From Mycolicibacterium boenickei (GTDB taxonomy: Bacteria; Actinomycetota; Actinomycetes; Mycobacteriales; Mycobacteriaceae), in assembly GCF_010731295.1 (NCBI RefSeq), contig NZ_AP022579.1, forward strand, positions 4,960,001-5,024,000: 64,000 bases of DNA. The letters run 5' to 3'. The notes below the pieces were generated by a model. The model made no database searches. It saw only the letters and a list, made by a program, of their open reading frames with translations, and was not told where the DNA came from. Made by a program: the position numbers and the translations under genes. Below are positions 32,134-41,859 of the stretch, in pieces (position 1 is the first letter of the stretch; every line of letters starts with the position of its first letter).

Positions 32134-32559
32134 GTGATACTCAACGACGCCGCACGCGAACTGATCGGCGCAGGGGCCGACGCCACGCTGGTCACGCTGA
32201 ACCCGGACGGCAGCCCACAGGTCACGCTGGTCTGGGTGGCGTTGCAGTCCACCCCCGACGGCGATGAACTCGTCACGGCCCACCTGTCCGAACACAAGAA
32301 GGTCCGCAATGTCCGCCGCGATCCCCGGGTCGCGGTGACGATCATCGACCCGGGTCGGGTGGGCGAGGTGATGCGCCCTTACCTGGCGATCACCGGCACT
32401 GCCCGCATCGTCGAAGGCGGCGCACCGGAACTCCTCAAGGAACTGGCCCAGACCCTGGCCGCTCCCGACGTTCCGTTCCCCCCGAAGGACGCGCCGCCGG
32501 GCTGGCTCACCCGGATCCGGATCGACAAGGTGGGCGGCGTCGGCCCCTGGGTGTCCTGA
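32134..32559 (+). CDS. PPOX-class F420-dependent oxidoreductase (FDOR-B)
   Basis: The 141-residue split-barrel protein begins ILNDAARELIGAGADATLVTLNPDGSPQVTLVWVAL, typical of F420-dependent PPOX-class enzymes such as Rv1155. It probably reduces an unknown substrate with F420H2. GTG start, 39 bases after clpC2. It lies between Rv2667- and Rv2668-like genes and is not part of the M. tuberculosis order as I remember it. Confidence 0.8.
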   Translation: MILNDAARELIGAGADATLVTLNPDGSPQVTLVWVALQSTPDGDELVTAHLSEHKKVRNVRRDPRVAVTIIDPGRVGEVMRPYLAITGTARIVEGGAPELLKELAQTLAAPDVPFPPKDAPPGWLTRIRIDKVGGVGPWVS

Positions 32560-32603
32560 CCCATCCGGCTGTAACACGTTTCACTGTGTGCGATCATGCC
32601 TGG

Positions 32604-33137
32604 ATGCCTCGCTGGTTTGCGCTCATGTTCACGGCCATGGTGGTGGCTGTCACCGCACTCGTGGCCCCGCCGGCGGCCTCGGCCGAAGGCACACCCATCG
32701 GCAACATCGGCGACACCCTGCGGGTCCAGACTGCCAACGGCATCATCGCCGACGTCACTGTGCACGACGTGCTCGCCAGCGACGTTCCGCCCGGCTGGGG
32801 CTGGAACGGCTCGCCACGGTGGCGCGCCCAGGGCGGTCCGTGGCGGGTCCCGATCACGGTGACCACCATCCAGGCACCCAACCCCTACGCGATGGCACTG
32901 GCGTTCACGTTCAACGGCGTCACCCCGTACGCGGACGCCTACGCGCCCAAGCACACCGACGCGCCCAACCGGCTCGAAGAGGCGCTGCGCAACGCGCCCC
33001 CTGGCGCCACCGTCAACGGCGACGTCTACTGGGACGTCTACCGCGCCCTGGTCACCAACGTGGTGCTGACCGACACCAAGTCGGGCAAGCACCTGGCGCA
33101 GTGGAATCTGTGGCAGCCCGGCGCGCCCCTGCCTTGA
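32604..33137 (+). CDS. Secreted MPT63-like (DUF1942) protein
   Basis: The 177-residue protein has a signal peptide (MPRWFALMFTAMVVAVTALVA, cut near AASA-EG at about 27) and an immunoglobulin-like beta domain whose end (TVNGDVYWDVYR, VVLTDTKSGKHLAQWNLW) fits the MPT63 family. Position matches Rv2668. Function of the family unknown. The stop overlaps the next gene start by 4 bases. Confidence 0.8.
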   Translation: MPRWFALMFTAMVVAVTALVAPPAASAEGTPIGNIGDTLRVQTANGIIADVTVHDVLASDVPPGWGWNGSPRWRAQGGPWRVPITVTTIQAPNPYAMALAFTFNGVTPYADAYAPKHTDAPNRLEEALRNAPPGATVNGDVYWDVYRALVTNVVLTDTKSGKHLAQWNLWQPGAPLP

Positions 33138-33655
33138 TAGTCACGCGCGCCGCGGCAGCCGACCTTCCGGAACTCGCCGCCGTCGCGGCCGTCACCTTTC
33201 CGCTGGCCTGTCCCCCGTCCGCGACGCCCGACAACGTCGCCGCCTTCATCGCCGAGAACCTCTCCGCGGAACGCTTCGGCGAGTACCTCACCGACCCGAA
33301 CCGGATCGTGCTGGTGGCACGGGACACCTCAATCACGGGATACGCCATGCTGATTCACGGCGTCCCCGACGACGACGCCGTCCAGCGAGCGGTGGCGCTG
33401 CGGCCGGCGCTGGAGCTGTCGAAGATCTACGTGCTGCCCGACCACCATGGCGCCGGCGTGGCCCAGGCGCTGATGACCGCGGCCTTGGACGCCGGGACCC
33501 GATCCGGCGCGAGCTGTGTGTGGCTGGGCGTCAACCAACTGAACCAACGCGCGCAACGCTTCTACGCCAAGAACGGCTTCACCGTCAGCGGCACCAAGAC
33601 CTTCCGGCTCGGGACCGGCACCGAGAACGACTACGTGATGGTCCGACCGGTCTAA
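33134..33655 (+). CDS. GNAT N-acetyltransferase (Rv2669-like)
   Basis: A TTG start at 33134 overlaps the previous stop (TTGA), indicating coupling. The 173-residue product has the GNAT fold: LELSKIYVLPDHHGAGVAQALMTAALDAGTRSGASCVWLGVNQLNQRAQRFYAKNGFTVSG. The acetyl-CoA loop reads HHGAGVA. Substrate unknown. It converges with zapE, overlapping by 4 bases. Confidence 0.88.
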   Translation: MIVTRAAAADLPELAAVAAVTFPLACPPSATPDNVAAFIAENLSAERFGEYLTDPNRIVLVARDTSITGYAMLIHGVPDDDAVQRAVALRPALELSKIYVLPDHHGAGVAQALMTAALDAGTRSGASCVWLGVNQLNQRAQRFYAKNGFTVSGTKTFRLGTGTENDYVMVRPV

Positions 33656-34689
33656 GCGGTCTTCTGCGCGGCAGCGGTCAGGGCCAGCAGACGCGAGGTC
33701 GCTCGCAGGTACTTCTTCCGGAACCCACCGGCCACCATCTCCGGGCTGAAAATGGTGTCCAGCTTGGTCCCTGAGGCCAGCACCGGCACGCCCGCGTCGT
33801 ACAGCCGGTCGGTCAACGCCACGAGCCGCAGCGCCACGCTCTGATCCTCGATCGGGTGCACCCCGGTGATGAACACCTCGGTGACTCCTTCGATCAGCGC
33901 GTGGTAGCGCGACGGGTGCATGGTGGCCAGATGCGCGCACAGGCCGTCGAAATCGTCGAGGGTCGCGCCGACGACGCCCTCGGCCCGCTGCGCCACCTCG
34001 TCGTCCGACAACGGCTCGGGGGCAGGCGGCAGGTCGCGATGGCGGTAGTCAGGCCCCTCGATCCGCACCGTGGTGAAGATCTGAGCCAGCGTGTTGATCT
34101 CCCGCAGGAAGTCCTGGGCGGCGAATCGGCCCTCGCCGAGCTGTTCGGGCAGGGTGTTCGAGGTGGCCGCGATCGACACACCGCGCTCCACCAACGCCGA
34201 GAGCAACCGCGAGATCAGCGTCGTGTTGCCCGGGTCGTCGAGCTCGAACTCGTCGATGCACACCACCGAGTACTCCGACAGCAGGTCGATGCACTCGTTG
34301 TAGCCGAACACGCCGGCCAGCTGGGTCAGCTCGCCGAACGTGGCGAACGCCGTCGGCGCCTCCCCCTGCGACAGCGTGTAATACGTCGAGGCCAACAGGT
34401 GGGTCTTGCCGACGCCGAATCCGCCGTCCAGGTACAGCCCGACCCCGGGCAGCACCTCGCGCTTGCCGAACAGCTTCTTCTTGCCCGCCCGTCGAATCGC
34501 GGCCTGTTCGCAGAAGCTGCGGCAGGACTCCACCGCGGCGGCCTGGGAGGGTTCGGCGGGATCCGGGCGGTAGCTGTCGAAGCTGACGTCGGCGAACGTC
34601 GGCGGCGGGATCAGCTGTGCGACCAGCCGCTCCGGCGTGACAGTGGGATGACGATCGGCGAGATGAGCGACGCCGCTGGACCCGTGCAT
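33652..34689 (-). CDS. zapE: ZapE / AFG1-family ATPase
   Basis: The 345-residue protein has Walker A GGFGVGKTHLL (about 93-103), Walker B SVVCIDEFELDDPGN (about 141-155) and the AFG1 C-terminal block (SRYHALIEGVTEVFITGVHPIEDQSVALRLVALTDRLYD). The family acts at the division ring in E. coli. Matches Rv2670c by position. The role in mycobacteria is less clear. Confidence 0.88.
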   Translation of the reverse strand: MHGSSGVAHLADRHPTVTPERLVAQLIPPPTFADVSFDSYRPDPAEPSQAAAVESCRSFCEQAAIRRAGKKKLFGKREVLPGVGLYLDGGFGVGKTHLLASTYYTLSQGEAPTAFATFGELTQLAGVFGYNECIDLLSEYSVVCIDEFELDDPGNTTLISRLLSALVERGVSIAATSNTLPEQLGEGRFAAQDFLREINTLAQIFTTVRIEGPDYRHRDLPPAPEPLSDDEVAQRAEGVVGATLDDFDGLCAHLATMHPSRYHALIEGVTEVFITGVHPIEDQSVALRLVALTDRLYDAGVPVLASGTKLDTIFSPEMVAGGFRKKYLRATSRLLALTAAAQKTA

Positions 34690-34723
34690 TCAGGCAGCGT
34701 AACGACGTGCTCCAATTCAGTTC

Positions 34724-35494
34724 ATGTCCGATGACACCGCCGGGACTGACCTGACCGTGCTGGGAAACGTCGAAAAGATCGCCGACGGACAACTGGCCGA
34801 CTACTACGCATATCCCGATGACCTGCAGAGATGTTGGGTGCGTGGCAACATGATCAGCAGCCTGGACGGTGGTGCGACCGAGGACGGCAAGTCCGGTGGG
34901 CTGGGCAGCCCGGGCGATCGGGCTGTGTTCAATCTCATGCGCCACACCGCCGACGTCATCCTGATGGGCGCGGCGACGGTGCGGATCGAGAACTACTCCG
35001 GTGTGCAGTTGTCGCCGGCGCAACGGCAGGAACGCCAGCGCCGCGGGCAGGCAGAGGTGCCGCCGATCGCCGTCATCACCGCATCGGCCGAGCTCGACCA
35101 TGACGCCAAGTTCTTCACCCGCACCGAGACACCGCCGCTGATCCTCACCGCCGCCAAGACCGTCGCCGATGCACGGCACCGGCTGGGCGCGGTCGCCGAG
35201 GTACTCGACGCGTCCGGCGCGGACCCGACGCGCGTCGACCCGGGCGTGGCACTGCGAATCCTGGCCGAACGCAAGCTCTTCCGGGTGCTGACCGAGGGCG
35301 GCCCGTCGCTGCTGAGTCTGCTCATCGAGAACGACCTACTCGACGAGCTGTGCCTGACCGTGGCACCGATCCTGGTCGGCGGGGTGGCCCGGCGCATCGC
35401 CACCGGTCCGGGCCAGGCGCACACCCGGATGCGGCCGGCACACCTGCTCACCGACGACGAGGGCTACCTCTACACGCGCTACGTCCGCGGGTAG
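34724..35494 (+). CDS. ribD: RibD C-terminal-type pyrimidine reductase (Rv2671-like)
   Basis: The 256-residue protein is a stand-alone RibD_C/DHFR-like reductase: WVRGNMISSLDGGATEDGKSGGLGSPGD (about 38-65), ADVILMGAATVRIENY and LTEGGPSLLSLLIENDLLDELCLTVAPILVGG. The deaminase half is missing. In M. tuberculosis Rv2671 can replace dihydrofolate reductase when overexpressed. Normal role: NADPH-dependent reduction in riboflavin synthesis or a related step. Confidence 0.85.
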   Translation: MSDDTAGTDLTVLGNVEKIADGQLADYYAYPDDLQRCWVRGNMISSLDGGATEDGKSGGLGSPGDRAVFNLMRHTADVILMGAATVRIENYSGVQLSPAQRQERQRRGQAEVPPIAVITASAELDHDAKFFTRTETPPLILTAAKTVADARHRLGAVAEVLDASGADPTRVDPGVALRILAERKLFRVLTEGGPSLLSLLIENDLLDELCLTVAPILVGGVARRIATGPGQAHTRMRPAHLLTDDEGYLYTRYVRG

Positions 35495-35553
35495 CGCCGA
35501 CGAGCGCTTGCGCAAGGAGCATCGGCTCAGCACGTGTCGCTACTGTGGTCAGC

Positions 35554-37131
35554 ATGCGTCATCAGCTGGTGAAAGCCCTGAGGAGATCGGCGGTCGCCGC
35601 GCCCGTCCTGTCATTACTGCTCACCTCCTGCTCACCACTGTTCGCCGCAGATCCGCGCTACGCCACCAACTCCGGCGCCCACCCGCAGGGACAGCCCGAG
35701 TCCACGTCGGCGGCCCCGCCCGGTCCGCCCGGTATCGACGCGCCCAAGAACGACCTGTCCTGGCGGGACTGCACCCCCCGGGTGTTCAACAGCGCCGGAA
35801 TCCAGCCGCCCGCCGACGTCACGCTGGAGTGCGCGAGCTATGACGCCGACCTCGACTCGATCAACGGGGCCACCGGCACGGTCAGCATCGGCGTGGTGCG
35901 GGCCCGTTCGCCCCAGACCCCGCCCGACGCCGGTCCGCTGGTGATGACCACCGGATCCGACATCCCAAGCTCGGTGCAGCTGCCGACCTGGTTGGCGCGC
36001 TCGGGAACCGACATCCTCAAGACCCACCCCATCGTCGCCGTCGACCGGCGCGGCATGGGCATGTCCGGCGCACTCGATTGCCGCGACGTCTACGACCGTC
36101 AGGAAATGCTGGACCAGACCCAGTTTCAGGCCGGCGACGATCCGGTGGCCAACCTCGGCGCGGTCACCATGACCGCCACCACCAGTTGCACCGACACCAT
36201 CGCCCCTGGCGACTCGGCCTACGACAACGCGCACGCGGCCGAGGATCTGGAGCGGCTGCGCAGCACCTGGGACGTGCCGACCCTGGCGCTGCTGGGCATC
36301 GGCAACGGCGCACAGGTGGCCCTGGCCTACGCCGGTTTGCATCCCAACAAGGTGTCGCGACTGGCCCTCGACTCCCCGCTGCCGCTGGCAGTCGGTGCCG
36401 AGACCGCCGCCGAGCAACGCGTCAAGGGCCAGCAGGCCGCGCTGGACGCGTTCGCCGCGCAGTGCGTGGCCACCAACTGCCCGCTGGCTCCCGATCCGAA
36501 GGGCGCCGTCGACGCGCTACTGGCCGATGCGCGCGCCGGACGCGGCCCCGGCGGGGCCTCGGTGGCCACCCTGGCCGACGCGATCACCACCGGAATGGGC
36601 TTCCCGCAAGGCGACCGGATCGCCGCGACCAACAACCTGGCGACGGCCCTGGCCGCGGCTCGCGCCGGTGACGCAGGCCCGATCTCGGCCCTGATCACCC
36701 AGACCGACGGCCTGCGCCAGACCGACGGCCAATTCGTCAACTCCTGCAGCGACGCGCTGAACCGGCCGACCCCGGACCGCGTCCGTGAGCTGGTGGTCGC
36801 CTGGGGCAAGCTCTACCCGCAGTTCGGCGCCGTCGGCGCACTGAACCTCGTCAAATGCCTCAACTGGCCCAGCGGCACCGCACCGAAAGACCCGCAGGAC
36901 CTCAAGATTCCGGTGCTGCTGCTCGGCGTGCGCAACGATCCGATCGTCGGCAGCGAGGGCGTCGCGGCCGTCGCCGCGACCATCATCAACGCCGGTGCCA
37001 ACAACCGCCGGGTGATGTGGCAGGGCATCGGCCACGGCGCCAGCATCTACACCGCGTGCGCTCTGCCCCCGTTGACGGGCTATCTCGACAGCGGCAAACT
37101 GCCCGAGACCGACACGTACTGTCCCGCCTGA
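35554..37131 (+). CDS. Secreted lipoprotein, alpha/beta-hydrolase homologue (Rv2672-like) without a Ser nucleophile
   Basis: The 525-residue protein has a lipoprotein signal (LSLLLTSC, lipid-bearing Cys at about 27) and the fold of the tripeptidyl aminopeptidase-like (TAP) family with a C-terminal TAP domain. The elbow that normally reads G-x-S-x-G is GIGNG in LALLGIGNGAQVALAYAG (about 247-264), so the nucleophile appears lost. The acidic (RNDPIVG) and His (GIGHGAS) regions remain. It may be a binding protein or use another residue. It is upstream of aftC in the usual order. Confidence 0.8.
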   Translation: MRHQLVKALRRSAVAAPVLSLLLTSCSPLFAADPRYATNSGAHPQGQPESTSAAPPGPPGIDAPKNDLSWRDCTPRVFNSAGIQPPADVTLECASYDADLDSINGATGTVSIGVVRARSPQTPPDAGPLVMTTGSDIPSSVQLPTWLARSGTDILKTHPIVAVDRRGMGMSGALDCRDVYDRQEMLDQTQFQAGDDPVANLGAVTMTATTSCTDTIAPGDSAYDNAHAAEDLERLRSTWDVPTLALLGIGNGAQVALAYAGLHPNKVSRLALDSPLPLAVGAETAAEQRVKGQQAALDAFAAQCVATNCPLAPDPKGAVDALLADARAGRGPGGASVATLADAITTGMGFPQGDRIAATNNLATALAAARAGDAGPISALITQTDGLRQTDGQFVNSCSDALNRPTPDRVRELVVAWGKLYPQFGAVGALNLVKCLNWPSGTAPKDPQDLKIPVLLLGVRNDPIVGSEGVAAVAATIINAGANNRRVMWQGIGHGASIYTACALPPLTGYLDSGKLPETDTYCPA

Positions 37132-37167
37132 CGCCGGGCCTGATCGGCGTCGGTATAAGGTTCGCTG

Positions 37168-38469
37168 GTGGCCGAAGCAGAATCCACGACCAATCCAGTC
37201 AGATTCGGTCTTCTGAACCTTTTCCGTCCTCGCACCACCCCGCCGAGCACCGCCTCGGTGCTGCGTTCGGTGCTGTGGCCGCTCGCGATCCTGTCGATCA
37301 TCCATCGCAGCTACGTGCTGGCCACCAACGGCTACATCACCGACGACTTCGGTCCGGTGTACCGCGCGGTGTCGAACTTCCGACGGCACTGGGCCATCTA
37401 CAACGAGCACTTCAGCTACGTCGACCCGCACTACCTGTATCCCCCGGGCGGCACGCTGCTGCTGTCCCCGTTCGGCTTCCTGCCGGAGTTCGCCTCCCGC
37501 TTCTGGTTCGTCGCGATCAACGCGGTGGCCGTCATCATTGCGGCCGCCCTTCTGGTGCGCCTCTTCAAGTTCTCGCTCACCTCGGTGGCGCTGCCGGCTC
37601 TGCTGCTGGCCATGTTCTGCACCGAATCGGTGACCAACACATTGGTTTTCACCAACATCAACGGCTGCATCCTGCTCGCCGAGGTGCTGTTCTTCACCTG
37701 GCTGCTGTCGGGGAAGGTGGGACATCAGTGGTGGGCCGGCGCGGCGATCGGGATGACGCTGGTGGTCAAACCACTGCTCGGCGTGCTGCTGCTCCTGCCG
37801 CTGCTCAACCGGCAGTGGCGTGCATTGGTGACGGCGATCGCGGTGCCCGTCGTGTTCAACGCCGTCGCCTGGCCGCTGTCGGCAGACCCGATGGGCTTCG
37901 TCCGCAACACGCTGCCCTACATCATGGAGACCCGCGACTACTTCAACTCCGCCATCCTGGGCAACGGCATCTACTACGGGCTGCCGATGTGGCTGATCGT
38001 CGCGCTGCGGGTGACATTCGTGGTACTCGCCGCGGTCAGCCTGTGGCTGCTGTACCGCTACTACCGCGAGCGCGATCAACTGTTCTGGATGCTGACGTCC
38101 TCGGGCGTGCTGCTGATCACCTCGTGGCTGGTGCTCTCGCTGGCCCAGGGCTACTACTCGATGACGCTGTTCCCGTTCCTGATGACCGTGGTCCTGCCGA
38201 ACTCGGTTCTCCGTAACTGGCCGGCCTGGCTGGCGGTCTACGGGTTCATGACGATGGACCGCTGGCTGCTGTGGCGCTGGCCCACCACCGGGCGGTTCCT
38301 GGAGTACATGAAGATCACCTACGGCTGGTCGCTGATGCTGGTCGTGGTGTTCTGCGTGCTGTACTTCCGGTATCTGGACGCCAAACAGGACGGCAGGCTC
38401 GACGGAGGTATCGACCCGCCGTGGCTGAGCCGTCCCGAGGCCAAGGACAAGGAAGCCGCGTCAGTCTGA
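37168..38469 (+). CDS. aftC: AftC, alpha-(1,3)-arabinofuranosyltransferase
   Basis: The 433-residue GT-C membrane enzyme has about ten helices and an early extracytoplasmic acidic pair (NGYITDDFGPVYRAV, about 51-65), the usual catalytic Asp region for decaprenyl-phosphoarabinose donors. AftC adds the alpha-1,3 branches of arabinan in arabinogalactan and lipoarabinomannan. Matches Rv2673. GTG start. The gene end overlaps the methyltransferase on the other strand by 9 bases. Confidence 0.92.
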   Translation: MAEAESTTNPVRFGLLNLFRPRTTPPSTASVLRSVLWPLAILSIIHRSYVLATNGYITDDFGPVYRAVSNFRRHWAIYNEHFSYVDPHYLYPPGGTLLLSPFGFLPEFASRFWFVAINAVAVIIAAALLVRLFKFSLTSVALPALLLAMFCTESVTNTLVFTNINGCILLAEVLFFTWLLSGKVGHQWWAGAAIGMTLVVKPLLGVLLLLPLLNRQWRALVTAIAVPVVFNAVAWPLSADPMGFVRNTLPYIMETRDYFNSAILGNGIYYGLPMWLIVALRVTFVVLAAVSLWLLYRYYRERDQLFWMLTSSGVLLITSWLVLSLAQGYYSMTLFPFLMTVVLPNSVLRNWPAWLAVYGFMTMDRWLLWRWPTTGRFLEYMKITYGWSLMLVVVFCVLYFRYLDAKQDGRLDGGIDPPWLSRPEAKDKEAASV

Positions 38470-39033
38470 GGTGAACTGCATGACCTGACCCGCCAGCCGG
38501 GTCCGGGTCTGCATCTGCAGACCGTGGCGCGCGCAGACGTCGTCGAGTTCGCCGGGATTCACCAACCGGAACGGTGACCGGTCGAGCCGGTGGATCGCCG
38601 TCGCCATCGGAGTGCGGGTCAGGTCGTAGCCGGTGAACACACCACCGGGCCGCAGCACCCGGGCGATCTCGGCGATCGCCTTCTCCCACTCCACGATGTG
38701 GTGCAGCATCAGGCAACTGAGCACGGAGTCGAAGGAGTCGTCGGCGAACGGCAGATCGGTGGCGTCGGCCCCGCGCACCGTCACATCCGGGAACCTCTGC
38801 AATCGCCGGGCCGCGGTGCGCACCATGGCCGGGTCGAAGTCGGTCGCGGTGATGGCCAGCTCCGGTTTCGCCTGCCGCAGTCGAACTGCGATATCGCCAC
38901 TGCCCGAGCCGATTTCGAGCACATCGTGGCCCAGCCGATCGATCGGGATGCTGCCGAGCACTGCCTGCCCGGTCCCCGTTCGCCACAGCGCCGTCTTGCA
39001 GAAGGCGCGCTCGATCTGTGACATTGCCGGCAT
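38461..39033 (-). CDS. Class I SAM-dependent methyltransferase
   Basis: The ATG at 39033 is preferred because AGGAGC precedes it. The 190-residue product has VLEIGSGSGDIAVRL (about 37-51, SAM-binding), ATDFDPAMV and FDSVLSCLMLHHIVEWEKAIAEIARVLRPGGVF, a UbiE/COQ5-like pattern. Substrate unknown. It is not in the M. tuberculosis order between aftC and msrB as I remember it, so it may be lineage-specific. Confidence 0.8.
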   Translation of the reverse strand: MPAMSQIERAFCKTALWRTGTGQAVLGSIPIDRLGHDVLEIGSGSGDIAVRLRQAKPELAITATDFDPAMVRTAARRLQRFPDVTVRGADATDLPFADDSFDSVLSCLMLHHIVEWEKAIAEIARVLRPGGVFTGYDLTRTPMATAIHRLDRSPFRLVNPGELDDVCARHGLQMQTRTRLAGQVMQFTSD

Positions 39034-39108
39034 GGGAGCTCCTGTCCTCGGTGTGTGCGTCGAGCATCGCGCCGAATCGCGGGGCAACGCTTGAACGGAT
39101 CCGTCCGA

Positions 39109-39858
39109 TCAGCCCAATGCCCGCGCCACGTCACTGGGGGCGATACCGGTCAGCTCACGACACACCCGGGTGGCATGCGCGCCGTCGGCGAACCCGGCCA
39201 GATGCGCCGCATCGGTGATCGACGCCCCCGCGCCGAGATGCTCGAGCGCGGACAGCAGGCGCGTCCACCGCGCCATCGCCCCGAACGACGTCCCGGTCTG
39301 TTTGCGGAAAAGCCGGCCAAGATGGTCCGCCGACATCGCCACCTCGCCGGCCACCGAGCCCAGATCGGTGCGACTCGGGATCCGGGCCGTGACGAGTTGG
39401 ATCGCCTCGCGCACCTGCGGGTGCACCGCTGCCTCGGTGTCGGCGCCGAACCAGCCCAGCAGCGCGTCGATGACCATCTCCGCCGCACCGGCGAGATCCT
39501 CGGCCCGCACCGCGTCGGCCACCGACGCCGCCAGTGAATCGGCACCGCCGATCGCCCACAGGCCGGCATGGTCACCGTGCGCCCGGATCACGGCGTTGAG
39601 CGTTGTCGCAGTGGATGTTTCAGCACCCAGATACACCGAAAGCGCCGCACTCGCGCCGCCCGGCCGCATCGCATGCCGGGTACCGCCGGCCACCGCCGCG
39701 ACGGAGCAGCGCTGTTCGGCACCGTCGCCGGACACCAACACCAGTGGGCCACCGATCCCGACCGCGAGCTGCACCGCGGGATGGTGGTGCACCTCGATGT
39801 CACCGAACGAACCCACCACCGCCGTCATGCCGGGCCTGGTGAGCCAGCTGCCGCCCAT
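39109..39858 (-). CDS. AraC-family regulator
   Basis: The ATG at 39858 is preferred: a TAGCCT -10 motif five bases upstream suggests a leaderless start. The frame is open to 39921. The 249-residue product has an N-terminal cupin-like sensor and a C-terminal double HTH (DLGSVAGEVAMSADHLGRLFRKQTGTSFGAMARWTRLLSALEHL and ITDAAHLAGFADGAHATRVCRELTG). Divergent from msrB. Target unknown. Confidence 0.85.
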   Translation of the reverse strand: MGGSWLTRPGMTAVVGSFGDIEVHHHPAVQLAVGIGGPLVLVSGDGAEQRCSVAAVAGGTRHAMRPGGASAALSVYLGAETSTATTLNAVIRAHGDHAGLWAIGGADSLAASVADAVRAEDLAGAAEMVIDALLGWFGADTEAAVHPQVREAIQLVTARIPSRTDLGSVAGEVAMSADHLGRLFRKQTGTSFGAMARWTRLLSALEHLGAGASITDAAHLAGFADGAHATRVCRELTGIAPSDVARALG

Positions 39859-39947
39859 ACCGCAGGCTAGCGCGCCGACGGCGGCCTGCGCTTGTACGGA
39901 TCCGTCGTACCTGGCGCGCACCGGCGGACACCACGTAATTTGGGTTC

Positions 39948-40364
39948 ATGACGACCGACGGTCCCAAGCTGCAACTGACCGATGACGAGTGGCGCGAGAA
40001 GCTGACCCCCGAGGAGTTCGCGGTGCTGCGCCGGGCCGGCACCGAACGGCCCTTCACCGGTGAGTACACCGACACCAAGACCGAAGGCGTGTACGAGTGC
40101 CGGGCCTGCGGCGCCGAGTTGTTCCGCAGCAGCGAGAAGTTCGAATCCCATTGCGGGTGGCCGTCGTTCTTCGATCCGGCCGATTCGGCCGCGGTGATCC
40201 TACGCTCGGACACCTCGCTCGGCATGCGCCGCGTCGAAGTGCTGTGCGCCAACTGCCACAGCCACCTGGGTCATGTGTTCGAAGGCGAGGGCTACCCCAC
40301 CCCGACCGATCAGCGGTACTGCATCAACTCCATCTCGCTGAAGCTGGTGCCCAAGACCACCTGA
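39948..40364 (+). CDS. msrB: Peptide methionine-R-sulfoxide reductase
   Basis: The 138-residue enzyme repairs methionine-R-sulfoxide. Zinc is held by CRAC (about 49-52) and CANC (about 97-100), substrate by the [10 protein letters not shown] segment, and the catalytic Cys is in [10 protein letters not shown] near the C-terminus. Matches Rv2674. Confidence 0.96.
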   Translation: MTTDGPKLQLTDDEWREKLTPEEFAVLRRAGTERPFTGEYTDTKTEGVYECRACGAELFRSSEKFESHCGWPSFFDPADSAAVILRSDTSLGMRRVEVLCANCHSHLGHVFEGEGYPTPTDQRYCINSISLKLVPKTT

Positions 40365-40379
40365 CCCCAAAGGCGGGGG

Positions 40380-41123
40380 TCAGTCGACGCGGGTGGCGTG
40401 CACCTCCCAGAACGGCATGTGCACCCGGCCGTCGACCAGCCACGGCTCGATGACGCGCAGTCGCTCCAGCACCGGGGCCATCTGGTCGGCCATGTCGGTG
40501 TCACGCGCAGCCATCGTCTCGAAGACCTCGACGCTGACGTTGCCCTGATACGTCGTGGTGCCGAGATAGGTGATCTCCCACCCGGCGTCGGGAAGCACCC
40601 CGCGGAAATCGTCGGCAGTCATCGAACGCGGCATCTTGAAGCCGTTCACGTTGTGCTCACCGAACTCGTACATGTACAGCCGCGCACCAGGTTTGGTGGC
40701 CCGGTGCAGGGCGCGTACGTACGACTTCTGCATTTCGGGCTCACCGGTGAAGACGTGGTAGAACGCGGTGTCGACGACGGTGTCGAACTTCCCCTCCAGC
40801 CCGTCGAGCCTCGTGGCGTCGGCCACCCGGAAATCCACCGTCACGCCGGCCTTCTGCGCGTTCTGCCGGGCCCGCTCGATCGCGGCCGGTGACGCGTCAA
40901 CACCCGTGGCCGACAACCCTTTTGACGCATAGTGGATGGCGTGGTGACCGGGACCGGTACCCGGATCCAGCACCTCCCCCTTGACCGCACCCAAGGCGAC
41001 GAGCTGCTGCACGACCGGCTGCGGCCCACCGATATCCCACGGGGTCGCGGCGGGCAGGCCGTGCGATGTCCGCTCGTCGCGGTACATCTCTTCGAAATGA
41101 TCGGATTCTTGCGGAGCAGTCAT
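40380..41123 (-). CDS. SAM-dependent methyltransferase (Rv2675c-like)
   Basis: The 247-residue protein has LDPGTGPGHHAIHYASKG (about 56-73) and VDASPAAIERARQNAQKAG, then FDTVVDTAFYHVF, a class I methyltransferase core. It is the last gene downstream of hemE-hemY-chdC, with 36 bases between, in the same order as in M. tuberculosis. Substrate unknown. Confidence 0.85.
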   Translation of the reverse strand: MTAPQESDHFEEMYRDERTSHGLPAATPWDIGGPQPVVQQLVALGAVKGEVLDPGTGPGHHAIHYASKGLSATGVDASPAAIERARQNAQKAGVTVDFRVADATRLDGLEGKFDTVVDTAFYHVFTGEPEMQKSYVRALHRATKPGARLYMYEFGEHNVNGFKMPRSMTADDFRGVLPDAGWEITYLGTTTYQGNVSVEVFETMAARDTDMADQMAPVLERLRVIEPWLVDGRVHMPFWEVHATRVD

Positions 41124-41159
41124 GCCCGCGAGGGTAGACCCGCTAACTAAAGACCCTGG

Positions 41160-41855
41160 TCAGGGCAGCTTGGCGACCAGATCCTCGACGCTGACCCGCG
41201 GGCCGGTGAAGAACGGCGTCTCCTCGCGGGTGTGGCGACGGGCGTCGGTGGCCCGCAGATCGCGCATGAGGTCGACGATTCGGTGCAGTTCGGGCGCCTC
41301 GAAGGCCAGGATCCACTCGTAGTCGCCCAGGGCGAACGCGGGCACGGTGTTGGCCCGCACGTCCTTGTAGCCGCGGGCGGCCATGCCGTGCTCGGACAGC
41401 ATGCGGCGACGCTCCTCGTCGGGCAGCAGGTACCACTCGTAGGAGCGCACGAACGGGTACACGCAGATGTAGTTGCCCGGATCCTCACCGGCGATGAACG
41501 CCGGGACATGGCTCTTGTTGAACTCGGCCGGGCGGTGCAGCGCAACGCTGCTCCACACCGGGTCGCTGATCCGGCCCAGCGCGGTGGTGCGGCGGAAGTC
41601 CGAGTAGGTCGCCTGCAGCGCCTCGATGTTGTCGGCGTGGGTCCAGACCATGAAGTCGGCGTCGGCCCGCAGGCCGGCCACGTCGTACAGGCCGCGCACG
41701 ACCACTCCACGCTCTTCCTGGGTCTTGAAGAACGCCGCGGCCTCTTCGGTGATCTGGGTGCGTTCCTCACCCAGTTCCCCCGGGCTCACCGCGAACACCG
41801 AGAACATCAGGTAGCGGATCGTGGAGTTGAGTTCGTCGTAGTCGAGCTTGGCCAT
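41160..41855 (-). CDS. chdC: Coproheme decarboxylase (ChdC/HemQ)
   Basis: The 231-residue chlorite-dismutase-fold enzyme converts coproheme III to heme b with peroxide, the last step of the coproporphyrin pathway of actinobacteria. The start at 41855 ([21 protein letters not shown]) matches family length. [22 protein letters not shown] (about 130-151) holds the candidate catalytic Tyr, and EHGMAARGY the proximal His. It starts 4 bases after hemY. Matches Rv2676c. Confidence 0.93.
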   Translation of the reverse strand: MAKLDYDELNSTIRYLMFSVFAVSPGELGEERTQITEEAAAFFKTQEERGVVVRGLYDVAGLRADADFMVWTHADNIEALQATYSDFRRTTALGRISDPVWSSVALHRPAEFNKSHVPAFIAGEDPGNYICVYPFVRSYEWYLLPDEERRRMLSEHGMAARGYKDVRANTVPAFALGDYEWILAFEAPELHRIVDLMRDLRATDARRHTREETPFFTGPRVSVEDLVAKLP

Positions 41856-41859
41856 ACGC

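Noticed and set aside
31237..32577. N-terminal extension of the sensor kinase frame to 912 residues
   Set aside because: The extra part lies antisense to clpC2 and the oxidoreductase gene and has shadow composition; the kinase starts near 31236.
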